From Axinella damicornis (taxonomy: Eukaryota > Porifera > Demospongiae > Axinellida > Axinellidae), in contig OZ007509.1 in assembly GCA_963931865.1 (NCBI GenBank), forward strand, positions 7,284,474-7,348,473: 64,000 bases of DNA. The letters are read 5' to 3'. A program made the translations under genes and the position numbers. Numbering within the stretch: the stretch's first letter is position 1; each line of letters starts with the position of its first letter. This document shows positions 50,401-59,049 of this stretch, in pieces. Below the pieces are notes generated by a model. That model had not been told where the DNA came from. It searched no databases and worked only from the letters and a program-made list of their open reading frames with translations.

Positions 50401-50728
50401 ACTCTACCTGGCCCTACCTCTACTCTACCTGGCTCCTCTACTCTACCTGGCTCTACCTCTACTCTACCTGGCTCTACCTCTGCTCTACCTGGCTTTACCT
50501 CTGCTCTACCTGGCTCTACCTCTGCTCTACCTGGCTCTACCTCTACTCTACCTGGCTCTACCTCTGCTCTACCTGGCTCTACCTCTGCTCTAACTGGCTC
50601 TACCTCTGCTCTACCTGGCTCTACCTCTGCTCTACCTGGCTCTACCTCTTCTCTACCTGGCTCTACCTCTGCTCTACCTGGCTCTACCTCTGCTCTACCT
50701 GGCTCTACCTCTGCTCTCCCTGGCTCTA
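20411..50728 (+). repeat. 30.3-kb minisatellite, 21-bp unit of 10+11-bp modules
   Basis: The whole interval is built from TGGCTCTACC (10 bp) and TCTGCTCTACC or TCTACTCTACC (11 bp). They usually alternate to give 21 bp, roughly 1,440 units. Departures are runs of 10-mers (for example near 21,480, 22,060, 31,310) or paired 11-mers (for example near 22,505 and 27,300). The unit has no stop in any + frame and yields the heptads LPLLYLA, GSTSALP/GSTSTLP and WLYLCST/WLYLYST. One - frame yields EPGRAEV. Each module swap shifts the frame, so predicted proteins jump between heptads. Stops arise only by mutation (CTCTAACTC, CTCTAGCAG). Variant blocks are repeated at 1.1-3 kb spacing, showing segmental amplification. 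There are no spacers of unique sequence anywhere inside. Confidence 0.95.
39778..41361 (+). repeat. Recent tandem duplication of a block of about 940-960 bp inside the minisatellite
   Basis: Variant positions from 39,778 recur at 40,738 (offset 960) and from 40,141 recur at 41,080 (offset 939). The offset changes by exactly one 21-bp unit between them. The two blocks share rare variants such as CTCTGCCTGGCTC, CCACCACTACTC and CTCCTCTACTC in the same order, so this is a young duplication that then lost or gained one unit. Confidence 0.75.
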
Positions 50729-50799
50729 TGGCTCGATTTGATGTCGACGATGAAGTGACCACAATCAAGTTCCCCGATAAAGATGTCCGTCTGATTTGA
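50728..50799 (+). CDS. Tudor-like domain protein, 3' half
   Basis: Immediately after the last repeat unit the frame reads MARFDVDDEVTTIKFPDKDV, then RLI and TGA. This is the closing half of a Tudor-knot-like barrel (acidic turn, then FPDKDVR). It lies in the same global frame as the 5' half at 19942-20410, because the intervening array is 30,318 bases, a multiple of three. Sequence on the two sides of the array is adjacent in the expected domain, the break falling at the tryptophan of GDW. No GT donor or AG acceptor sits at the two junctions, so the array is not an ordinary intron. Whether this end is ever translated is unknown. Confidence 0.6.
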   Translation: MARFDVDDEVTTIKFPDKDVRLI

Positions 50800-51026
50800 C
50801 TGAGTATCATTGTTTATCCACTGCTACTCTTCTATTATTCATTCAGCATTATCCAGATTATGATTACTCTCTCATTATGTTGCTATTTATATGCTGTATT
50901 ATGTTTTTCGCTGTAATCGAATCATTATCAATATGATTATTGTATTCAAACTGTTAGTTAAATTATGCCCCTTTAATTAACCCAATTGGGGACACCTTTT
51001 ATGTCGTAGTTTCATTCACAACCTGC
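50800..51026. other. 3' flank of the Tudor-like gene inside the giant element
   Basis: AT-rich, non-coding sequence that probably includes the 3' untranslated region. A fragment near 50,970-51,000 (AATTAACCCAATTGGG) repeats a motif from the inverted repeat. Confidence 0.5.
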
Positions 51027-51440
51027 TGGGCTCACAAAATGAGTATGTCCCTTTTAATTAGCCCAAATAGGGTGAGACCCTTTCATTAAAGCAGTTGGCA
51101 TAAACTTTTGTCTTTATGAGGATACACAAAGGTAAGATTTTATGCCAACCTTCACATTCAAACTGGGCTCACAAAATGAGTATGTCCCTTTAATTAACCC
51201 AATTAGGGTGAGACCCTTTGATTAAAGCAGTTGGCATAAAATTTTGCCTTTATGATACTGTGCGAAAATGTATGCACGAGGGAATTTTATGCAAGACGTT
51301 TCAGCATAAAATTTGGCCATTATACAGCAAGACAAGTTCGGCATAAAATTTTGCCATTATACAGCAAGACAAGTTTGGCATAAAATTTTGCCATTATACA
51401 GCAAGACAAAATACTTATTTATGCCATGTTCTGCACGACC
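51027..51440 (-). repeat. Right terminal inverted repeat of giant element
   Basis: The reverse complement of the left repeat, with the same three 37-bp subrepeats (GCCATTATACAGCAAGACAA at 51,317-51,412) and GGCATAAAATTTTGCC palindromes. It ends in ACGACC at 51,440. Identity looks high in the outer 250 bases and falls inward, with one extra block relative to the left copy. Confidence 0.85.
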
Positions 51441-51449
51441 ATTTAGAAA
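51441..51449. repeat. Right 9-bp target-site duplication of the giant element
   Basis: ATTTAGAAA follows directly after the right inverted repeat and is identical to 18,034-18,042. Confidence 0.9.
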
Positions 51450-51933
51450 TACCCTAGACCCTACATTCATACTAGAGAGTTTCAGCCTATTTGGGATGTT
51501 TATAAGCTGCCTCATTCCCAGGCTCGCCAAAGACCCACCCCTACAGCCTGGGAACGAGGCTCTCATGCAGGGGTGTAGCCCCTGTAATTATTGACAGCCT
51601 AGATCACCTATGGATCATGCACTCTAGATCTCCTGGAATGCATGCAGAATACAAGAAAAATAATTGTTGTCGATTTATAATGTCAATCCATGAAATTTCA
51701 CATTCGATTGTCCATTAATTTTTTACAAATCAATTCTACATAATTATATAATTATACTAGCTACACTTTGACTTCCACTTCAACTTGACATCTAGCTACA
51801 TTGTACTTGGCTGGCAACTAAACTCTTAAGGGAAAGGAGCTATGCTGCAAAAACGTCCAAAATCATTCTGACTATAATGCTAGTAAACTTCACTATGCGC
51901 ACAATTACTGGTATCTCATGTGGTAGCTGGTAA
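51450..51933. other. Spacer between giant element and locus B
   Basis: It contains a minimal TAGCCTCG-family hairpin (CTCATTCCCAGGCT at 51,512 and AGCCTGGGAACGAGGCT at 51,545). From about 51,800 the sequence resembles the area beyond the transmembrane exon of locus A near 5,220, so the duplication boundary lies nearby. No gene is seen. Confidence 0.5.
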
Positions 51934-52112
51934 TCACTGCATTGTCTTCTTAATTTCACTCATTTTCACACCCTCAGACCCTTTGGTAGACTCTCTTTGC
52001 TTGAGCTTCCACCATATTCCGATTCCCAGTGCAATAGCTACTGCGATCAGCAACAGAACTGCCACACCCACAGGTACTGCTATTGCAACAGCCAGTAGTG
52101 CTGTATCAGACC
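51934..52112 (-). CDS. VioB-like gene, locus B, last exon: transmembrane anchor and tail
   Basis: The acceptor TTGACAG precedes 52,112 and the stop is TGA at 51,934. Like locus A it joins in phase 1 and encodes SDTALLAVAIAVPVGVAV, a long hydrophobic helix to GIGIWW, the basic KLKQRE stop-transfer and a tail ending EIKKTMQ. Differences from A are few and conservative in the helix and more frequent in the tail. Exon length is identical. Confidence 0.8.
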
Positions 52113-53342
52113 CTGTCAATGCGGATGATCAGTGGAGAACAATGTTATACATGAATAGGACCTACTAACAACCATCCACACCAGCATCTTTATATAGGCA
52201 ATGTTGACACATTATCAGGAGTAGTTCAGTATCCACATCATAGCCAAGGGCAGGCCTAGCCAGGCACATGCCCGGTCAATCCTGCATACTTCACAATCAT
52301 AATGTTTTATGTACTTATTCATAATTCTCATTCATAGTCATGAAGCAGTACCCATAATCAGTTTCGTAGCACAAACTCAGTGCTACGCACATCACTGACA
52401 TCAGCAGTGTTTGTATTCATATTCAGAGGCAACAATACGTAATTAATGATGTAGGACATCAACAAATCAATCACACTGCATCCGTAATTACAATAACAGT
52501 GGGATGAACACAACTGTTGCTATACCGGTATACCCTTGATTTATCTGACCAAAGCCTTATAAATATTACATTGACGTTGTTATAACTGTTGTTATAATGC
52601 CTAATAAATCATAATAAATACCTAAATGCCTCATAAATACTACATTAACAATACTGAGAACCGTCGTAATATTCCTCAAGGGATATTTGCCTTTGAAGGA
52701 GTTTGCATTATAGATTTCCCTTTACCACAGACCACACAGTAATATGGACAAACCTACTTGATGCACATCCAGGAATATAATTGCATGTAGATAATAACCA
52801 AAAATGAATACACAAAAACATAGTAGCTATATCAACTTGAAAGTAATCCCACAATTATGAAAGTGTTGTAAGCACACACTATTGGCTCAGTTTCCTGTGT
52901 AGTGTCAAAGTATATTTGAAATGAGAACCCATGAGGTGGGCACTCGAGAGTATACATGTTTGTTCGAGCGCACTAAAAACAATAGTTTCGGCGCTTACTT
53001 CTGTCAAATTGAGGGAGGAGTAGAAATCAGCACTTTTATCATTGCTGCTCAATATTTGCTACTGACCAAAACTAGTAGATACTGCATGTACTTTGCAGAC
53101 CACCCGGCAGCTTTCAACTTACCAAACAAAAAAACACCGCTGTCACAGATACTACTAGATAGTGGTGCAAACTAACTGATGATGCATGTGGGCTCATAGA
53201 CAAATGCAGAAAAATTTTAAAAGAGCGCCCACTCCCCTATTTGATGAGCATGTACGGTGAATGGGAGCTCTTTCGCTAGACTGCGGTGTATATAGCTACT
53301 GTTAGCTAACTGTTAATTGTATATAGTTATAGTTGCACTGAC
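52113..53342 (-). other. Intron of VioB-like gene, locus B
   Basis: A phase-1 intron about 760 bases shorter than its locus A counterpart. It lacks the A-specific inverted-repeat elements. Shared islands with A (for example CCCATGAGGTGGGCACTCGA at 52,928) confirm common origin. Confidence 0.7.
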
Positions 53343-55491
53343 CAGGTTCTGTTGGTGGAGTTTCAGTAGGCGGCACAGGACACCCAGCTGCATTTGTTAT
53401 GGATTCGTACTCCCAAGCAGGACCAGCAGTGACTGAACTTTCGCTGATGTATGAACGCATCAACAGCTTAGCGTGGATTTTCAGTGAGAACATGATACTG
53501 ACCATGTCTCCAAACCCATCTGGGTCACCATTGAAGGTCTGGTGAAGACGATTTAGAAGCTGGACGTAGACTTCGTTGAAAACTCGGGAGTAGTATGATG
53601 CATTAGTGTTAAGTGGAAGTTTTCCAGTACATGGGTCGTCCATCATCGGATAAACACCACTAGTGTCAAAGGGGAGTGGTGCTCCTGTGAACGAGTATAG
53701 TCCAGGTGCAGTTGTATTTCGTACAAGTCTGTTTCCACAAACGATCTCTTCAAACTTGTAATAGTGAGCCAATTCATCACCTAGTCCTTCTGTGGGATCA
53801 AAGGGGCCTACTCCTTCACCTTGTGTAACAATCTGATTAATAGCTGCGTGTGCTGTTGTAATGTTGTTGACAATATAGAGTATACCACCACCAGTATCAG
53901 CGGGAGCATTGCTCCACTCTACTTGCGTACAGTTCTCGGGATCACAGAAAATTGATTGGCCGTATCGCTCGTAGATCTGATTCAGTGTCATGTTGATGGA
54001 AGCATAAAAGTCACCAATGGTGTTGTTAGTGTACATGGTCTGGTTCAGGGCAACGTTGGTCTCACCGGGGAGTTCAATTGGCATGAAGAAGGATCGAACG
54101 TACTCCCTTGTGACTCTCTCCAAACGCACGATCAATCCTGGCATAACTCCACCTGGAAGTGGACCGGGGTAAACTGGTGCAAAGCAACGACTGTTAATGA
54201 TGGGACGGCCACCAAGGGCAATGAGGAGGTTTGCTGCCTGTGCCATATGCAGCATTTCCTGCAGCACAACACTACGAATAAGATCTTCCACTTCGACATT
54301 GCAGCCCTCCCTGATAGAGAAGGAAGCAGTGAGGTAGGGAGGTAGGGTGCTAAACTCTAAACGAATTGCAGTCTGCAGCATACATCGAAGATCTTCAATA
54401 GCAAGGTTCTCCTTTCGTAATAGCCTCTGCCAGTCCACATCCATGCACTGTTGGGCACATTCGTCCCCTTCTGGAATATAGAAGTCTGGAAATGAAGCAG
54501 CTGCTCTATTTTCAAACCGAAATGCAGACAGATCTCGTATCCCATCTTCACGTACAAAAGGGAATCGGTCTGAAGTATACATGGAGCCAAAAATGTCACC
54601 ATACGTCGTCAGACTTGAGGAGAATGAGTCGGTTGGTGGTTCACCTTCTTGTATACCTTGCATGCATGACTCAGGTAATGGAATATCGATGCCGCCAGCA
54701 TCTTGATTCTGCATTGGATCATTACCTTCTCCACTGAATAGGCATTCGGGGAATTGTGTAGTGGGAGTGGTACCATTTTGATCGTACAAGCAACCACCGC
54801 TTAGCCATTCAATAATGACATTTCTCTTAGCTGCTGAGAGGTCCCTTGTAACTGGCATGTAATTGGGGTGTGATACATCAATGCCCATGGCATACAGTAG
54901 AGGTGCAGCCATCAACTTTACGTCTGTATAGTTGGACATGTTGACGATTTGCATCATGACTGGGTATAGCTGGGCATACTGGCTGAAGATTGGTTCAGTG
55001 TCTTCTACCCATGTGTAGGGTCTTGTGTAAGACACATTACTGAAGACAAGGATGGCAGCGGCATTGATGTCTGAAAGAATCTGTTCAGAAGGCTGCACTA
55101 GTGGGCTAATTACTTCAGAGCCAGAAATATTGTAGGAAAATTGGTACACCTGTCCATCAATATTGTTATCAATTCGTGGCATTCCAATGAAACCTGCTGT
55201 AAGATTGAAAGTAGCGATCCCGCTACCATTGGTTTGTGCACTATCCTGCCACCCTGTCACGCCATCTTCAGGATCCCTACGCCCAAATGTTGGATCTATG
55301 AACATGTTGACAGTCACGTTCACATCAGGCTGACCGTAAAGAGTAGAAAAGAGGAAAAACTGGTGTGTCTCTCCGGGATTGGCGCGGAAGATGAACTCTC
55401 TCCAGGGCCTCAAATACTGTGCCCTTTCCCTCATCATCAAGATTCCTTGTGTACTGGATCCACAGTAGTTTATGTATGTCACCTCGGGAAA
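53343..55491 (-). CDS. VioB/RebD-like protein, locus B, ferritin-like domain exon
   Basis: The exon runs from acceptor CAG (55,492-55,494; start FPEVTYINYC) to donor G|GTCAGT at 53,343/53,342 and encodes about 716 residues. It has the same domain plan as locus A: a glycosylated beta-rich first half, then the PF12902-type ferritin-like domain with RLEFSTLPPYL, LQEMLHMAQA (about 54,239-54,265) and ELAHYYKFEEI (about 53,749-53,785). All candidate metal or cofactor ligands are retained. Small in-frame indels separate it from A: B adds DP before ENC, extends NRLVRNTTAPG, and has a shorter Pro-rich linker. The preserved frame and mostly conservative changes suggest both copies are under selection (inference). 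No disruption was found. Confidence 0.82.
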
Positions 55492-56085
55492 CTGCATGGA
55501 GGGAATTGATGGAAACTGGTCAGGATGGTACCTACATGGATATGAATCAGTCTGGAATATTAATTCCAGCCATCCTCAGTTGCTTTTGTTTGTCACACTT
55601 GCACTATTGAATAGGTTATATAGCAGAATCACAAATAGCTAGCTAGTATTTCATCGTACAGAATGCAACGCTGTTGCTCTATCAGCACTAAAGCATACTT
55701 ATACCAACACCTGTATTGTATATGCAGGACATTTTCCCTCATCATGCAGGATTTGGTTTTCTTTTGCAGGACAATTTTGATCTGTCACAGTCTTACCCAC
55801 TGGCACTCATCCTGTCACAGTCTGTGACCCGCTGGTATTCTAGCCAGATATTTGTGGTGCAAACGTCTGGCCCACGCGACTACCAGTACTCATCCTATCA
55901 CTGTCAGATTTATCCTTATGTGGCTACATGTATTATTTTCAGGACAATCTTGAATGCTTCCAGGACAGGTCAGTTTCCAGGAATCGAAAGGGTATATTGG
56001 CAGCAGAACCATTAGATGCATGGATACAAGAAGTGAAGTGATTATTTTCTCACTCTCCCAACTTCCAATTCATCAAAAAGCTTAC
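55492..56085 (-). other. Intron between N-terminal and ferritin exons, locus B
   Basis: A phase-0 intron of 594 bases without the 733-bp transposon that sits in the matching intron of locus A. It contains a TTYTTTTGCAGGACAATTTT-type tract but no exon is needed for frame continuity. Confidence 0.7.
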
Positions 56086-57280
56086 CTGGGCTGCTGCTTG
56101 TACATCCATGGTGGAGGAGGTGGTGAGAAGGCCATTGCCACTGTTGGGGATTAGAATGATAGCCAATGAGTTATTCTGAATAAGTTCGAGTTCTGTGTCA
56201 TTGAGGAAGTTTGGTCGTCCGGAACTACTTGGAAAATTTGGAAATTCTTGCACTCCTGCCGTGTTTAGCAGCCAGTTGTTCTGTAGGTAGTCAATCTCAC
56301 CCAAAGACACAAAGCAGGAGGTGTTTGAACTAATTTGATTGGCAATACCAAAGATGAGTGTGCCCAAGTCCAGCAAATTCTGATACCTGTCCATTACAAT
56401 TGCATTTCCAAAGTCCGCAGATATCGTGACTGGATTACCTAAGGCTTCATCAACAATCTCAATACGCCGAAAAGGAACATCATATAACCACACAGAGACA
56501 TTCTGGCCATGGCACTGTGGCACATTAGGGAAGAAACTCGGTGGAGGTTGCTGCACATCTTCATAGATCATCCTTCGCTGACTGTCAAACTGAGTGGGTT
56601 CATCCAAGAATGCAGGCCCAATCGTTCCAATGATTTCTCCAAAGGTGAAATTATAAGGGGAGGGATCCCTCACCATGAAGAATACAATCAAACGCACAGA
56701 CAGGAAACCAGGCTGTGAGAGACGCTTTAACTGTTCAAGGGCGGGGGAATCGATCTCCATATCGTCTGCCCATGTCACATTAACAAGGACAGTTTTCAAG
56801 ACTGCACTTAAGTTGTGATTGCAGCTGCCTCCCACGGGGATGCAGTTGCAAATGGCACGCTGCCAGTAATCTTGGGCAAGATTAGCAGGCTGCAGATAAC
56901 CCTGGAAAGCATTGTGCTGCACGTCATTGGGTTTGCTCCAGTTTAGACCAGCGTACATTCCCCACACCTCCCCCTTGACAAGCTGAGCTTCCACGTCCAG
57001 ATCGACCAATTTTCCTGAAGTGAAAATGTCTGAATTGAAGATAGGCAAGCCGACAATTGGATCACTGGTAGAATTTGTTCCATTGATGTACACCACTGAT
57101 GTAACATTGGTGTCAAACAAGCGGAATTCGCCACTGCCAAGTGGATTCCACGAGAGATTGCCAGTAAGGTTCGCTCCATCTCGGAAATTTGCTGGATTAT
57201 TGTTCACAGTGCTAACATCTGCCTGGAAACCGCCTGAGAAATGAATCCTTGGGCGAGACAGATAGGAACCTTCACTGACC
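56086..57280 (-). CDS. VioB/RebD-like protein, locus B, N-terminal domain exon
   Basis: The donor CAG|GTAAG is at 56,086/56,085. The acceptor TACTCAG gives an exon start at 57,280 with one base completing a split codon, then VSEGSYLSRPRIHFSGGFQ and the family's N-terminal beta domain. The motif PRIHFSG, the string LVKGEVWGMYAGLNWSKPND and FGEIIGTIGPAFLDEP are shared with A. Compared with A there is a 10-bp insertion near the exon start (57,269-57,279), and B lacks the short EGIIIG-type insertion that A carries (A reads CIQIEGIIIGGRC, B reads CIPVGGSC). The one-base entry phase fits the donor of the candidate exon at 61,624. Alternative acceptors at 57,275 or 57,270 cannot be excluded. Confidence 0.78.
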
Positions 57281-58108
57281 CTGAGTACCAGATAAAAAAC
57301 AGTGCATTGTAGTACTTGCTTTCAATGGACGATGACTGTAATACGTAAGCACAAAATAGCCCACGCAGGTTACGTGATACAATTATTTCGTATGCATGGA
57401 GTGGTATATCATAGTACAGAATGTCATGGGATGTAACTCTGTACTAACTACATTGCTGAAGTAACTACTTTGATACAGTGTGTGAGTTTTCTCTTTCATG
57501 CTCTTGCTGGCAGACGGATCATTATTCAACGGAAGAAACATGCAAAAAACAAGTACTAAATCTCTCGTGTATTGGGTACAGTACTGACCAGCATTTTCTT
57601 AACTGACCTTGGGTACAATGTGGCAGCTAGGTCAATTATAACAGAGGACCAGTCAAGTGACCCCATAAAAGTCACGTAAGTACTACGTTGGTCACAATTT
57701 TGGAGCAGGTGTTCCAAAAGCAACTGCATTCAGCTAAACAATCCTTGTCTTCTACAATGATTGTGTGTTCAAAGTTAATGCAAAGTTTATGCTTGTGTAT
57801 AGATTGGCTGAATGTCAAGAAAGTGCATTTCTACAACCGAGAGGAGGGACAAAACGTGTGGTCTGTACAGGGAATAGCACTATGGTAAAAGATGAAGTGT
57901 TCCCACAAGACGTGAATGGACAAACAACTGCATGCACGAACAAGGAGCAATTTTGGTGATAGATAATGCTAGTCCATACAGAAATGCAAGCTTGTAACAA
58001 CCTTGACACAGTCACAACCTGGTAACAAGGTTGTGAAAGGATGTTGTAACAACCATGCAACAACCTTGTACCCAGGGTTGAAACAGCCCAGGAAACAACT
58101 ATAACAGG
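57281..58108. other. 5' flank/intron of locus B, no exon seen
   Basis: Partly homologous to 12,170-12,900 at locus A. It ends in GTTGTAACAACC-rich palindromic sequence (58,000-58,080) that recurs around 58,420-58,480 and 59,010-59,050. Confidence 0.5.
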
Positions 58109-58408
58109 TAGGGCCAGAACAATTAGTTGAATTAGTCGACTAGTCGACTGAACTAAAATTGTTGACTACATTTCTTGCCCCACATGCCAACTAGTCGAGA
58201 GGGCCAGCCTTACTCCATAGCATGTAGAGATGCTAGTGTGTGTGAACAAAAATATTTTAACATCATTGATGTCAGTGAAGTGATTTGTGCTGTGTACAGC
58301 TAGTGATGACATTCTGTCATTTCTCAGTTGGTGTTCAATTAGTCGACTAGTCGTGCAAACTGCAACCAATTAGTTGACTAGGGAAATTCCCTTGTCGTTC
58401 ATGCCCTA
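58109..58408. mobile_element. hAT-like MITE, 300 bp, with 8-bp TSD
   Basis: The ends are TAGGGCCAGAACAA and, read inward from the other side, TAGGGCATGAACGA. Subterminal repeats of TTAGTCGACTAGTCGAC lie at both sides. The flanks ATAACAGG (58,101-58,108) and ATAACAAG (58,409-58,416) are an 8-bp duplication with one mismatch, as expected for the hAT superfamily. It is non-coding and nested inside a GTTGTAACAACC repeat. Confidence 0.75.
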
Positions 58409-58483
58409 ATAACAAGCAGGATATTTGGTTGTAACAACCTAGCAACAAGGTTGTGAAAGGAGGTTGTAAAAACCTTACAACAA

Positions 58484-58975
58484 CACTGTGGAAACTACAT
58501 TGTTGAAACATTTGTCATCCTACGACTTGCTTGCAGTTGTGAGTTGTGAGTAGCAATAACACATGATCAGCAGATGCATCCCATGACTATAATTATGAGC
58601 TGCAACTGATCGTGACCAAACCAACCATGATGCTTTGCAGTGGCATATTCCACAGTGGAGGGGGCACTGAGATGCAACATGGTTGTGACCCAGAGCCTGG
58701 ATAAAACAACCCTTCCCTTTTGCATGCATATACTATAAACAGGGAAGGGTTATTAATTTTAACCAGCATCTCAGTGCCTCCTAGCTCCACTGTGGAATGT
58801 GCCACTGCAAAACATCATGGTTGGTTTTGATCACCTCAGTTGCATAGTGGACGTAATGGGATGCATTTGCTGATCGTAACCATTAATTACGTGTGCAATA
58901 CTCATAACTCACAACTGCAAGCAAGTCATGGGAGGACAAATGTATTGTTACTTCAACAATGTAGTTTCCACAGTG
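58484..58975. mobile_element. 492-bp foldback element
   Basis: The arms from CACTGTGGAAACTACATTGT (58,484) to its complement ending at 58,975 pair over roughly 230 bases each with scattered mismatches; the centre lies near 58,730. It is bracketed by direct copies of AACAAGCAGGATATTTGGTT plus about ten more bases at 58,411 and 58,998. Short open frames across it are artefacts of the palindrome. Confidence 0.75.
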
Positions 58976-59049
58976 TTAACCTTGGAATGGAAACTGTAAC
59001 AAGCAGGATATTTGGTTGTAACAACCTGGCCACATGGTTGTAAGTTAAG

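Larger units (their letters stand above)
18043..51440. mobile_element. Giant TIR element (33.4 kb) carrying a split Tudor-like gene and a 30-kb minisatellite
   Basis: The ends are inverted repeats starting GGTCGTACATACAATGGC (left) and GGTCGTGCAGAACATGGC (right, read inward), continuing for about 400 bases. A perfect 9-bp direct repeat flanks the whole unit. Long terminal inverted repeats plus a 9-bp target duplication are characteristic of Mutator-like elements; Merlin elements also make 8-9 bp duplications. No transposase is visible, so it is non-autonomous. Its cargo from left to right is a CTCC microsatellite, a 31-bp tandem repeat, a palindromic MITE, a promoter-like stretch and a two-exon gene interrupted by the minisatellite. 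That arrangement resembles a Pack-MULE (a TIR element that captured a gene). Whether it moved at its present size or the array expanded after insertion is not known. Confidence 0.82.

Noticed and set aside
20411..50728. CRISPR-like array
   Set aside because: There are no unique spacers; units are directly adjacent and the context is eukaryotic.
20411..50728. Array as a spliced intron of the Tudor-like gene
   Set aside because: Neither junction has a GT donor or AG acceptor that would rejoin the domain. The + strand is pyrimidine-rich, but the last AG before the 3' half is not at the boundary.
20152..50799. Many overlapping kilobase-long open frames read as giant repetitive proteins
   Set aside because: They follow automatically from a stop-free 21-bp unit. 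They exist in all three + frames at once, switch heptads at module irregularities, start at arbitrary Leu/Met-like codons and end at point-mutation stops. No independent evidence of coding.
50100..50810. Minus-strand frame starting outside the array and reading EPGRAEV repeats
   Set aside because: It is the single open - frame of the repeat entered by chance from the flank; no splice, promoter or homology support.
18043..51440. Maverick/Polinton-type giant element
   Set aside because: Those have 6-bp duplications and encode polymerase, integrase and capsid genes. Here the duplication is 9 bp and none of those genes is present.
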